Position numbers and translations under genes: made by a program | Source of the DNA: Gemmatimonadota bacterium | Lineage (GTDB): Bacteria > Gemmatimonadota > Gemmatimonadetes > Palauibacterales > Palauibacteraceae | Length of the DNA stretch: 64,000 bases | Reading direction: 5' to 3' | Assembly: GCA_022820995.1 (NCBI GenBank) | Contig: JAJEEM010000042.1 | Span: 1-64,000, forward strand | Shown: positions 36,330 to 45,444 of the stretch, in pieces | Layout: every line of letters begins with the position of its first letter | Position numbering within the stretch: position 1 is the first letter of the stretch | The notes under the pieces: generated by a model | Told to the model about the DNA's origin: nothing | The model's database searches: none | Seen by the model: only the letters and a program-made list of their open reading frames with translations

Positions 36330-37283
36330 ATGTTCACTCGACGCGACTGGCTCCGTTCCACCGCCGCCGCGGGCGCGGCCCTCTCCCTCAACCCCCGCAT
36401 CCTGCGCGCGTTCGCGAACCAGGAGATGATCACGCGGCCCATCCCCTCCACCGGCGAGGAGTTGCCGATCGTCGGCCTGGGCAGTTCTGCGACCTTCCAG
36501 CGCGTGGCGCGGGGCGACGACGTGACGCAGCTGGAAGAAGTCATGCAGGCGCTGGTAGATGGCGGCGGGTCGGTTTTCGACACGGCTCCCAGCTACGGCT
36601 CCTCCGAGGACGTGGCGGGCGACATCTGCCAGAGACTCGGGATCTCCGACCGCGTCTTCTGGGCCACGAAGGTGAACGTGGCCGGACGGGGCGGCGGGTC
36701 CGCGGATCCGGAGGAGGCGCGGGCCCAGATCGAACGGTCGTTCGAATACTTCGGCGTCCCCGTCATCGACTGCATCCAGGTCCATAATCTGGGCGATCCG
36801 CCGGTGCAGGTGGGGATCCTCGAGGAGCTGAAGGCGGCCGGGCGCGTCCGCTACATCGGCATCACCTCCACGAGCAAGCGGCAGTATCCGGCGCTCATTC
36901 AGTCCATGCAGGACTATCCGCTCGACTTCATCGGCATCGACTACGCGGTGGACAACGTGAGCGCCGCCGAGGAGATCCTGCCGCTCGCCGCCGAGCGGCA
37001 GATCGGCGTGCTCGTGTACGTGCCGTTCGGGCGCAGCCGGCTGTGGTCGCGGGTCGGCGACCGCGAGGTGCCGGAGTGGGCGAGCGAGTTCGACGCCCAT
37101 TCGTGGGCCCAGTTCTTCATCAAGTTCGCGGCCGCGCACCCCGCCGTGACCGTGGTGACGCCGGCGACGAGCCGTGCGGAACACATGGTGGACAACCTCG
37201 GCGGCGGGATGGGCCGACTCCCCGACGACGACCAGCAGCAACGCATGATCGAGTTCGTGAACCAGCTCCCGGAAGCCGGCTGA
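36330..37283 (+). CDS. Tat-exported aldo/keto reductase
   Basis: The 317-residue product begins MFTRRDWLRSTAAAGAALSL, a twin-arginine signal, so it is folded with its cofactor before export. The AKR tetrad is visible: Asp and Tyr in FDTAPSYGSSED, Lys in WATKVNV, His in IQVHNL. An NADPH-dependent enzyme outside the cytoplasm is unusual, so it may hold a tightly bound cofactor. The ATG at 36330 is chosen because the Tat motif starts there. It is monocistronic and convergent with the BNR protein. Confidence 0.85.
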   Translation: MFTRRDWLRSTAAAGAALSLNPRILRAFANQEMITRPIPSTGEELPIVGLGSSATFQRVARGDDVTQLEEVMQALVDGGGSVFDTAPSYGSSEDVAGDICQRLGISDRVFWATKVNVAGRGGGSADPEEARAQIERSFEYFGVPVIDCIQVHNLGDPPVQVGILEELKAAGRVRYIGITSTSKRQYPALIQSMQDYPLDFIGIDYAVDNVSAAEEILPLAAERQIGVLVYVPFGRSRLWSRVGDREVPEWASEFDAHSWAQFFIKFAAAHPAVTVVTPATSRAEHMVDNLGGGMGRLPDDDQQQRMIEFVNQLPEAG

Positions 37284-37307
37284 ACGACCGGCCCGGGAAG
37301 ATTTTAA

Positions 37308-37357
37308 CGGAGGCCCGGGAGGACGTTCCCGCGGGAACGCGCCCCCCGGGCCTTCCG
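37308..37357. terminator. Nested hairpin between convergent genes
   Basis: CGGAGGCCCGGG (37308-37319) pairs with CCCGGGCCTTCCG (37345-37357) with one bulged base. Inside it is a perfect 16-base palindrome CGTTCCCGCGGGAACG (37324-37339). It lies between the stops of the aldo/keto reductase and the BNR protein genes and could stop transcription from both sides. Neither strand has a T run right after the stem. Confidence 0.5.
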
Positions 37358-37361
37358 CCGT

Positions 37362-40300
37362 TCAGGAGACGAGTTCGATCGACTCGTCCGCCGGGTCCAC
37401 CGGCGCCAGCCCCAGCCGCTCGAGTTCGCGGTTCACCGCCGCCAGCTCCACCCGCCAGACCTCCTCGAGGCGGGTCGTGTAGCCCTCGAGTTCGGCCACC
37501 ATGATCTCGAACACCTCATACATGCCGCTCCCGGGCCGACCATCGCCGCGCTCCGACATCGAGAGCAGGTTCGCGAGCCGGTTGTTCACCCGGATCGGGA
37601 AGTTCAGCGGATCCTGGTTGCTCCGGTTCCGCACCTGGTAGATGTCCCCCTCCACCGCGGACGCGGCCGCCTGCAGTGCGTCCGCGGCGTCCGCGAGCGC
37701 GGCGTCGTCCGACGCTTCCAGCCGGTCGTCGAGTTGCGACTTCACGCGCCGGATGGCGATCACGGCCGAGTTGGCCTCATGCACCCGCGCCCGGATCCGC
37801 ATCCCGAACTCGAACTGCTCCGCCAGGTCCTCGTCCGTCACGCCCTCGATCCAGGGATGCCGGGCGACCTCGACCTCCGTCGTTCGCACCTCGCCATCCG
37901 CGGTCAGCCGCACCGTGTACGTCCCCGGCGGCACGGCGGGCGACATCGTGCGCACGCCCCACAGGATCATGCCGGGGAAGGTCGCGGCGGGCGCGGTTCG
38001 CAGGTCCCACTGCAGCATGTTGAGCCCCGCTTCGGCCGGCATCGCGGGTCCGGCCCAGCGGTCGCGGGCCGGGGTCGGCGCCGCCTCGCCTTCGGCGGCC
38101 GTCGAGTCTCCCTCCGCGGCCGGGTCCGGACGCGCAGCCGGCTCGTAGGTGCGCAGCACGGCACCCGACGCGTCCAGAATGTCGAGCCTGGCCTCCTGCG
38201 GCGCGTCCCGGAGCCACCACGAGAGCGTCACGCCGTTGGCGGAGCGGTACGCGGTGGCCGGATCGAAGAGCGCGACGGCCTCCTCCGTCAGCCCGGGGCG
38301 GGCCTGCCGCAGCGGCGCCAGGTTGTCGAGCACCCAGAACCCGCGGCCGTGGCTCGCGATCGCCAGTTCGTTGCGCTCCACGATGACGTCCGAAACGGGC
38401 AGGTCCGGGAACCCTGGGTTCAACTCCTGCCAGTTCGCCCCGTCGTCGTACGACACGTACATGCCGTGCTGCGTCCCGGCGTACAGCAACCCTTCCCGGT
38501 TCGGGTCCTCGCGAACGGCGTGCACGTAGGCGTCCTCCCGGATCCCGTCCACGATCTTCGTCCAGCTCGCCCCGTAGTCGTCCGTCTTCCAGATGTAGGG
38601 CGAGAGATCGTTCAGGAGCGGCTTCCGCACGGAGACATACGCGCGGCCCGCCTCGAACGCCGACGCGTCGATCTGGCTCACGCGGCCGAAGTCCGGCATG
38701 TCCGGCGGCGTCACGTCCGCCCACGTCGCGCCGCCGTCGCGCGTCACGTGGACGAGACCGTCGTCCGACCCCGTCCAGATCACGTCGATGTCCACCTTGC
38801 CCGGTCCGACCGAGAAGATCGTGGCGTAGACCTCCGGCCCGTTCATGTCGCCGGTGATCGGTCCGCCGGAATGGCCGAGCGTCATCGGATCGGCGCGCGT
38901 GAGGTCGCCGCTGATCGCCTCCCAGTCGTCACCCCCGTTCGTCGTCCTCCAGAGCCGGTTCGACGACGTGTAGAGGACGTTCGGGTCGAGGGGGGAGAAG
39001 ATGATGGGGAACGTCCACTGCCAGCGTTCGACCATCTCGCTCGCCGGCTCGCCCGAGTAGAACCAGGGATAGGGGTTCACCTCGCGCGACGTGCCGAGGC
39101 GCCGGTTGAAGCGGTCGAGGTACCGCCCGTTGTTCGTCCCCGAGAAGAAGACGTCGAGATCCTTCGGGTCCGGCGCGATGTAGCCGGGTTCCCCGCCGCC
39201 GGCCCGGTACGCGACGTCCATCGATCCCTCGGTGATGCTGCGGGGCTCCCCGCCGAAGGGCGGCGCCGCGCCGAAGCCGAACCGGTTCGCGTTCCAGGCC
39301 GAGGGCAGGCAGAGCGTCGAGTTGTCCTGCTGCGAGCCGCAGACGTGGAAGGGCACGTGGGCCGTCGTCACGCCGTGGTAGAACTGCGCGGTCGAAAACT
39401 CCTGGTCCGTCCAGTGCTGCCCCGTGTCGAAGCTGACCGCCCCGCCCCCGTCGTTCGCCACGATGAGGTGCGCGGGGTCCTCCGGGCTGATCCAGAAGTC
39501 GTGGAAGTCGCCGTGCGTTCCGTTGTTGATGACCTCGTACGTCTCGCCGCCGTCGGTCGAGTGGAAGAGCGACGTGTTCTGGACGTACACGACATCGGGA
39601 TCGTGGTGGTCGGCGAACACGTGCGTGTAGTAGAAAGCCCGCTGCCGGATGCGGCGCTCGTCGTTGACGAGTTCCCAGGTGCCGCCGCCGTCGTCGCTGC
39701 GGAACAACCCCCCGTCCGCATGCTCGAACAGGGCGTATACGCGCCCCGAGTTCGCGCTCGACACCGCGAGCCCGATCCGCCCCACGACCCCCGACTCCGG
39801 CATGCCGGGGTTCCGCGTGATCTCCGTCCAGGTGTCGCCGCCGTCGGTACTCTTGAACATCCCGCTTCCGGGCCCCCCGGAGGACATCGTGTATTCCTTG
39901 CGGAAGGCCTCCCACAGCGCCGCGTAGATCACGTCGGGGTTGTTCCGGTCGAGCGCGATGTCGATCGCCCCCGTGCGCACGTCGCGGAAGAGGATGCGCT
40001 CCCAGGTGTCGCCGCCGTCCGTGCTCCGGAAGAGGCCACGCTCTTCGCTCGGCCCGCCGTATTTTCCGAACGATGCGACATAGATGATGTTCGGATCCGT
40101 GGGATGGATGCGGATCTTGGCGATCGCGTGGGATTCGGAGAACCCGATGTGCTCCCACGTTTCCCCCGCATCGCGGCTCCGGTAGAGGCCGTCCCCCGGC
40201 ATGATGTTGCCGCGGATGCAGGTTTCGCCGGTGCCGATGAAGACGAGGTCCGGATCGGTCTCGGAGACGGCGACCGCCCCGACCGAGGCGGAGGTGATCT

Positions 40301-40601
40301 TGAAGTCGGTGACCGGGAACCAGTTCTCCCCCCCGTCGGTCGTCTTCCACAGTCCCCCGCCGGTGGCGCCGAAGTAGCCCTCAAGCGGCCGCCCGACGAC
40401 GCCGCTCGTGGCGATGGAGCGCCCGCCCCGATCCGGACCGAGGTTTCGCCAGCGGTAGCCCGCGAGAAACGCGGAATCCAGCGTGACCGCTCCCGGGGCG
40501 ACTTCCTGCGCCGCCAGCGGGCTCGAGTCGACGGGGCCGGCGAACGGGACGAACAGGGAAAGTGCCAGCAGCGAAGAGAACTGACGCGCGATGCGGTTCA
40601 T
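37362..40601 (-). CDS. Secreted sortilin/VPS10-like BNR-repeat protein
   Basis: The 1079-residue protein has a signal peptide, then many BNR/sialidase-type Asp-box repeats (STDGGDTW, SRDAGETW, TTDGGENW, TRDGGATW) forming one or two large beta-propellers. A C-terminal region with helices (EGVTDEDLAEQFEFGMRIRARV) follows. Such proteins are common in Gemmatimonadota and Bacteroidota and are often called glycosyl hydrolases, but catalysis is unproven. The ATG at 40601 is preferred because the signal peptide begins there. Confidence 0.88.
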   Translation of the reverse strand: MNRIARQFSSLLALSLFVPFAGPVDSSPLAAQEVAPGAVTLDSAFLAGYRWRNLGPDRGGRSIATSGVVGRPLEGYFGATGGGLWKTTDGGENWFPVTDFKITSASVGAVAVSETDPDLVFIGTGETCIRGNIMPGDGLYRSRDAGETWEHIGFSESHAIAKIRIHPTDPNIIYVASFGKYGGPSEERGLFRSTDGGDTWERILFRDVRTGAIDIALDRNNPDVIYAALWEAFRKEYTMSSGGPGSGMFKSTDGGDTWTEITRNPGMPESGVVGRIGLAVSSANSGRVYALFEHADGGLFRSDDGGGTWELVNDERRIRQRAFYYTHVFADHHDPDVVYVQNTSLFHSTDGGETYEVINNGTHGDFHDFWISPEDPAHLIVANDGGGAVSFDTGQHWTDQEFSTAQFYHGVTTAHVPFHVCGSQQDNSTLCLPSAWNANRFGFGAAPPFGGEPRSITEGSMDVAYRAGGGEPGYIAPDPKDLDVFFSGTNNGRYLDRFNRRLGTSREVNPYPWFYSGEPASEMVERWQWTFPIIFSPLDPNVLYTSSNRLWRTTNGGDDWEAISGDLTRADPMTLGHSGGPITGDMNGPEVYATIFSVGPGKVDIDVIWTGSDDGLVHVTRDGGATWADVTPPDMPDFGRVSQIDASAFEAGRAYVSVRKPLLNDLSPYIWKTDDYGASWTKIVDGIREDAYVHAVREDPNREGLLYAGTQHGMYVSYDDGANWQELNPGFPDLPVSDVIVERNELAIASHGRGFWVLDNLAPLRQARPGLTEEAVALFDPATAYRSANGVTLSWWLRDAPQEARLDILDASGAVLRTYEPAARPDPAAEGDSTAAEGEAAPTPARDRWAGPAMPAEAGLNMLQWDLRTAPAATFPGMILWGVRTMSPAVPPGTYTVRLTADGEVRTTEVEVARHPWIEGVTDEDLAEQFEFGMRIRARVHEANSAVIAIRRVKSQLDDRLEASDDAALADAADALQAAASAVEGDIYQVRNRSNQDPLNFPIRVNNRLANLLSMSERGDGRPGSGMYEVFEIMVAELEGYTTRLEEVWRVELAAVNRELERLGLAPVDPADESIELVS

Positions 40602-40705
40602 GGCGTGGCTCCGGGAACGGGACGGTCGACAGCCGCGAGGGATCATTCGCCAAGATAGGCACCGATTCCGCGCCGATGGAAGGTGACCGGCGCGGCTCGA
40701 AGACA

Positions 40706-41935
40706 TCAGTTCCCTCCAGCCCCCCCCGCAGCGGCGTCCGCCGGCAGTTGGAGCGGGAACATCACGACGGACTCCACGCCGAGTTCATCTTCCCGAGTGC
40801 CGAGGATATAGTCGGAGCCGACCTCCCACACATACAGGCCGGGCACCGGTTCCGCGTGACACAGGAAATCGCCGTCGGGCTCGAACACAAGCCAGCCCGC
40901 GGACTCCCGCGGCTTCGGGTACCGGGCGACCCAGATGCGCCCGTCCCGACCTGCCACGAGTCGGCTCACAGCGGGGAAGCGGTCGGCGACGGGACGATCC
41001 TCGCTCACCATGAGGTCGGTGACAGGGCTCCGGCCCTCCCGCTGTCCGCCGCGGCCATCCAGGTAATCCTCTCGCCAGGCGCGCACGTGGGTCGCCGAAA
41101 CACCCCTGTCTTCGTCGGTCCAGCGGATGATCCGCCGCAACCGGAACTCCGCGTCCAGTAACCGGACCTCCGGGTCGCGGCCGTTGGCCACCCCCACCGT
41201 CGCGCCCGTCGCATCGATGGAGGCGTCGGCCTCGAACAGAGGGTCGAGAACCAGGTTGATGGGGCCGCTCGGCGGACCGTAGCGGCGCCCCTCCAGGGTC
41301 ATCAGGGTGCCGACCAGGTCCCCGTCCGGCGTGTGCGCATCGACAAGAACATCCTGCGGCGTGCGGTAGTCGTCGCCTCCCCCTTCTCTGCGCACGTTCA
41401 CGGAGTAGCCGTTCGACAACACCCCGCCGCCGCGGCTCGGATTCGCGTACGCGGGGGTGGGCCGGACCCGCCGGACGAACTCGCCGGCGGCCGTGAAGAT
41501 GTTGAAGTACCAGGGCCGCAGGTTGCCCACCCAGAGGGTGTCCCCGGGGAGCGCCCACATGAGGTGCGGACTGCGAAACTCGCCGGGCCCCTCGCCTTCC
41601 CTTCCCATCGACCGGAGGTACTCCCCGGCCGGGCTGAAGATGCGAACGCTCGCCGTCCCCCTGTCGGCCACGGCGACCGAACCGTCCGAAAGGCGTGCAA
41701 CGCCCCGCACGAGATCGAACTCGTAACGCACATCGCCGACCACGCCCCCCACCTCGAACATCGGCTCGCCCACCGTACAGCGCCGGTCGCGGCTGAAGGG
41801 ATCGCTCGTCGCGATGGCGACCTCGGCGCTGTCGATGACCGAAGAGCGGGCGAATCCGGCATCCTCTCGACCGCAGGCCGACGCGAGCACGCCGAGCGCC
41901 GTCGCCAGCAGCAGCCGAGAGGACGTCCGAATCAT
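40706..41935 (-). CDS. Six-bladed beta-propeller lipoprotein
   Basis: The 409-residue protein has a lipoprotein signal with lipobox LASAC. NHL-like blades follow, such as GVARLSDGSVAVADRGTASVRIFSPAGEYLRSMGREGEGPGEF split over the first two blades, and later LVAGRDGRIWVARYP. The role is probably binding at the outer membrane; no catalytic motif is seen. It is upstream of the BNR gene by 104 bases and may share its transcript. Confidence 0.82.
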   Translation of the reverse strand: MIRTSSRLLLATALGVLASACGREDAGFARSSVIDSAEVAIATSDPFSRDRRCTVGEPMFEVGGVVGDVRYEFDLVRGVARLSDGSVAVADRGTASVRIFSPAGEYLRSMGREGEGPGEFRSPHLMWALPGDTLWVGNLRPWYFNIFTAAGEFVRRVRPTPAYANPSRGGGVLSNGYSVNVRREGGGDDYRTPQDVLVDAHTPDGDLVGTLMTLEGRRYGPPSGPINLVLDPLFEADASIDATGATVGVANGRDPEVRLLDAEFRLRRIIRWTDEDRGVSATHVRAWREDYLDGRGGQREGRSPVTDLMVSEDRPVADRFPAVSRLVAGRDGRIWVARYPKPRESAGWLVFEPDGDFLCHAEPVPGLYVWEVGSDYILGTREDELGVESVVMFPLQLPADAAAGGAGGN

Positions 41936-42065
41936 GTCGCGTACTCCCGTGGCGGAGTGTCGATGGACGGTGAGGAGCCGTTATCGAGACCCACGTATCC
42001 GGCCAGCCGGCGGTTTCGGAGTTCCCTCCTCGCGCGTGTCTTGCACGGAGGGAGTATCTTGCCGG

Positions 42066-42962
42066 ATGAACGCGATGCGCGGCAGTGCGCGGAAACTGGC
42101 GGAGGCGGTCTGGGGAGTCGGGCGCGGCCGGGCGAAGGTCGGCTACCTCGGGCCTCCCGGAACCTTCAGCCAGCAGGCGGCGATGACGTACGATCCGATG
42201 GCGCGGCACGTGCCGTTCGGGGACATCGCGAGCGTCGTGCGGGCGGCGGAGGTGGGGGACATCGACGAGGCGATCGTCCCGCTGGAGAACAGCACGGAAG
42301 GCCCCGTCACCCTGACGACCGACATCCTCGTCCACCACACGGACCTCCGAATCCGGCGTGAAGTCGTCCTTCCGATCCACCACTGTCTGCTGACCGAGGG
42401 CGACGTCGATTTCCACCAGGTAAGGGTCGTCTACTCTCACCCGCAGGCGCTCGCCCAGTGCCGGGACTATCTGGCGCGCCGGCTTCCGAGGGCGGAACCC
42501 ATCGCCTCGCTGAGCACCGTGCGGGCCGTGCAGGACATGCAGATCCACGGGCGGGGGGCGGCGGCCATATCGAGCATGCGGGCGGCCGAGGCTCTCCGCG
42601 CCTTCGTGCGCGAAGGCCACATCGAGGACATCCCCGGGAACCGAACCCGGTTCGTCGTGCTGGCGCCCGAGGATCACGAGCCGACGGGGAAGGACAAGAC
42701 CTCGATCTGCTTCGACTTCGAAGCCGACGGTCCGGGCACGCTCTACCTGTCGCTCGGCGAGCTGGCGGAGCGGCGGATCAACATGTTGAAGATCGAATCG
42801 CGCCCCGCGAAGAGCAGCCTCGGACGGTACATCTTCCTCATCGATTTCGACGGGCACCGTACCGACCGGTTCGTAGCGCAGGCGCTGGACGGAATCAGGG
42901 AGCGCGCGTCGTCCTTCAAGATCCTGGGATCCTATCCGAAGGCGCCGACACCGAAAGCCTGA
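42066..42962 (+). CDS. pheA: Prephenate dehydratase (monofunctional, with ACT domain)
   Basis: The 298-residue enzyme has VGYLGPPGTFSQQAA, VPLENSTEGPV, and the catalytic TRF in GNRTRFVVL. A regulatory ACT domain follows with the IESRP phenylalanine-binding motif. It makes phenylpyruvate for phenylalanine synthesis. There is no chorismate mutase domain. The start at 42066 may alternatively be the ATG three codons later. Confidence 0.94.
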   Translation: MNAMRGSARKLAEAVWGVGRGRAKVGYLGPPGTFSQQAAMTYDPMARHVPFGDIASVVRAAEVGDIDEAIVPLENSTEGPVTLTTDILVHHTDLRIRREVVLPIHHCLLTEGDVDFHQVRVVYSHPQALAQCRDYLARRLPRAEPIASLSTVRAVQDMQIHGRGAAAISSMRAAEALRAFVREGHIEDIPGNRTRFVVLAPEDHEPTGKDKTSICFDFEADGPGTLYLSLGELAERRINMLKIESRPAKSSLGRYIFLIDFDGHRTDRFVAQALDGIRERASSFKILGSYPKAPTPKA

Positions 42963-42975
42963 GAAATCCCGATGG

Positions 42976-44367
42976 TTATCGGGCGGTTCTCGGCGGCGTT
43001 CCCAGTCGCGTCAGATTCGTCCCGAGGACTCCCTCCACGGCGGCGGCCCGAGCGAGGAGTTCGAGATCCGAGCCGGAGCGTCCCATCAGCTGCAGGCCGA
43101 CCGGCATGCCTTCTCCGTCCAGCCCGGCGGGAAGCGAGATCGCGCACATGTCGAGCATGCTGGCGGCGCACGTACCGGAGAGCATGGCGCGGTTGGCCTT
43201 CCGGTAGGCGTTGAGTCGGGCGAGCGCCGCGAGCGGCGGCGGCGAGATCGGGAGCGTGGGCGCGGCGAGGAGATGCATCCGTTCCGCATCGAGCCGGGCG
43301 TGAAGGTCGGCCGAGAGCCGGCGGCGTTGCTGGTGAGCGGCGATATACTCGAGCGCCGGCACCCCGCTCGCCGCTTCGAGCCGCGTGCCGATGATCGGAT
43401 CCAGGAGTGGGATCCAGTCGGGCAACTCGCGTTGGAGGAACTCCACGAACTCGGGTTGGACGATGGGTCCGGTGAGGTAGCGTTCCGCCGCTTCGTCCAA
43501 CTCGGGAGCCTCGAATTCGACCACATCCGCGCCGGCCGCGCGAAGCTCGTCCAGCGCACCCTCGGCCGCGGCCGCGATCGCGGAATCCGCATCCGTCCAC
43601 AAACGGGAAGCGGGAACCCCGATCCTCAGCCCCGAAACATCTCCCGGGACCAGGTCGACCGGCGCGTCGCCGGTTCCCGCGAGCGGGTCGATGGCGCGGA
43701 AGGCGTAGCGCAGGTCCTCCACGGTGTGGGCGAGCATCCCCACCGTGTCGAGCGATGGGCTGAGGGGGACGACGCCGGTCGTCGGCCAGCGGCCGGTGGT
43801 GGGTCGCAGGCCCACGACGCCGGTCGCCGACGCGGGGATGCGGATCGAGCCCCCCGTGTCCGTGCCGAGGGCGATCCGGGCCGAACCTTCCCACAGACTC
43901 ACCCCGGCGCCCGCGGACGACCCTCCGGGGGCCCGGTGCTCGACCGGATCCCACGGGTTCACGGGCGTCCCCGTGTTGGGGTTCAGCCCGACCCCGCCGA
44001 AGGCGAACTCGACGGTGTGCGTCTTGCCGGTGAACATCGCGCCCATCCGGCGCAGCGACGCCACGAGGAACCCTTCGGGCCGGGCGGGGAGCGCCCGCTT
44101 CGTGCCGGCGTACAGCGGGTATCCGTCGAGGGCATAGAGATCCTTGACGGATACCGCGACGCCGGCGAGGGGGCCCGGATCGTCGCCGCGGGCGGCGGCG
44201 GCGTCGATGGCGTCGGCCTGCCGCCGCAGCGCCCCGGCGTCGAAGGCGATATACGCGTCGAGATCGCCGGCTTCGTGGCGACGGATCGCCGTTTCGGCCT
44301 CCCGCCTCGCTCCCCCGCGACCCGTTCGGACGTCCGCCGCGACGCGCCGGATGGGGGCGCGAGTCAT
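42976..44367 (-). CDS. Amidase signature family protein
   Basis: The 463-residue enzyme has the Ser-cisSer-Lys triad: Lys in VAVSVKDLY, cis-Ser in APGGSSAGAGVS and the nucleophile Ser in GTDTGGSIRIPAS. It resembles GatA and other amidases, but no gatB or gatC is near and the C-terminal half is not clearly GatA-like, so a free amidase is more likely. No signal peptide is seen. It follows the outer-membrane barrel gene by 4 bases. Confidence 0.9.
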   Translation of the reverse strand: MTRAPIRRVAADVRTGRGGARREAETAIRRHEAGDLDAYIAFDAGALRRQADAIDAAAARGDDPGPLAGVAVSVKDLYALDGYPLYAGTKRALPARPEGFLVASLRRMGAMFTGKTHTVEFAFGGVGLNPNTGTPVNPWDPVEHRAPGGSSAGAGVSLWEGSARIALGTDTGGSIRIPASATGVVGLRPTTGRWPTTGVVPLSPSLDTVGMLAHTVEDLRYAFRAIDPLAGTGDAPVDLVPGDVSGLRIGVPASRLWTDADSAIAAAAEGALDELRAAGADVVEFEAPELDEAAERYLTGPIVQPEFVEFLQRELPDWIPLLDPIIGTRLEAASGVPALEYIAAHQQRRRLSADLHARLDAERMHLLAAPTLPISPPPLAALARLNAYRKANRAMLSGTCAASMLDMCAISLPAGLDGEGMPVGLQLMGRSGSDLELLARAAAVEGVLGTNLTRLGTPPRTAR

Positions 44368-44371
44368 TTTG

Positions 44372-45337
44372 CTAGAGCCGATATTTCAAGTTGGCGCTCA
44401 CCGCCCAGTATCCCAGGCGAGTGAAGTCCAGCGTGGAGGTGAAGGGCGTCACGCCGTCCGCGTGTACCGGGGCGTGGCTGCGGATCGTCGTCCACTGCTC
44501 GTCCACGCTCACGTCGGGCGTCTGCACCCACCGGCCCTTGAGGCCGATCGAGACCTGGTCGGAGAGGGCGTAGTCCACGCCGGCCAGGAGCTGGAATCCC
44601 AGTCCGATCTTCGACACATCCGTCGTCAGCTCGCTGACCGTTCCCGCCGCGGCGCGCTGCCAGTCGGGCGAGGCGCCGGGATCGGCGCGCGACCCCCCGA
44701 AGACCTCGAGATAGCCCTCCGCGATCGACTTGCGCGCAAAGCCGAGGTAATAGCGATAGGCGACCTGGGAGAGTCCCCCGCCAACCCCGAGATAGGGCGT
44801 CAGGCGGCCCCCGGTCGGCACGGACCAGGTGAGGTTGGCGAAGAACTGCCGCCCCCGGAACTCGGAGATGTCCGCCCACGGCGGCCGCGCGGGGCTCCAT
44901 TCCGTCTCCTTGCCCGTGATCGCGGCTCCCGCCTGCGTGCCCAGCGTCAGGAGCGTGTTATGGATGACCTGGTGCCGCTGGAGCGCTTCCACCTCGATGC
45001 CGAGCGGCCCCAGCGCGTATCCGACGGCAAAGCCGCCGGTCAATCCCATCTCCGGGTTGAACGAGTACAGGCCGCCCAGTTCGGTGCCCGCGAGGCAGCC
45101 CGCATCCCGCGGCGCGTCGGCGAGGCTGGGGTAGAGCAGCCGGTCGCAACGGGTGGGGCTGTTGGGCCCGGACAGCGCCGCCTCGGTGCCGGCGCCCTGG
45201 GCGAACCCCACGTCCGTCGAAAGGTAGAGCCCGCGCGCACCCTGCGCGGAAAGAGTCGACGCCGCGGCGAGCATCGCTGCGGCGAGGAGGGTCCCGGCCG
45301 CGAAGATCCGGCGCCGGCTTGAACCCGAGTATCGCAT
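44372..45337 (-). CDS. Outer-membrane beta-barrel protein
   Basis: The 321-residue precursor has a signal peptide cut near LSAQG. Alternating beta-strands follow, with aromatic strand ends (GGFAVGYALGPLGIEVEALQ, TPYLGVGGGLSQVAYRYYLG) and a C-terminal strand ending in L (WAVSANLKYRL), as expected for BAM-assembled barrels. It resembles OmpA/OmpX-type opacity proteins. Function is unknown. The ATG at 45337 is fixed by the signal peptide. Confidence 0.8.
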   Translation of the reverse strand: MRYSGSSRRRIFAAGTLLAAAMLAAASTLSAQGARGLYLSTDVGFAQGAGTEAALSGPNSPTRCDRLLYPSLADAPRDAGCLAGTELGGLYSFNPEMGLTGGFAVGYALGPLGIEVEALQRHQVIHNTLLTLGTQAGAAITGKETEWSPARPPWADISEFRGRQFFANLTWSVPTGGRLTPYLGVGGGLSQVAYRYYLGFARKSIAEGYLEVFGGSRADPGASPDWQRAAAGTVSELTTDVSKIGLGFQLLAGVDYALSDQVSIGLKGRWVQTPDVSVDEQWTTIRSHAPVHADGVTPFTSTLDFTRLGYWAVSANLKYRL

Positions 45338-45444
45338 GATCGTTCCTGCTCTCGTACGGAGTTGGCCGCTGCTTCCACGGGGAGGCAGCGGGAATGCCAA
45401 TCTGTCGATTAGAAAATATGCGGTAGCGGGCAGGAGGGGGCCAG

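Noticed and set aside
37734-40658. 974-codon open plus-strand frame opposite the BNR protein
   Set aside because: The minus-strand frame has clear Asp-box repeats; the plus-strand frame is a GC-bias shadow without recognisable motifs.
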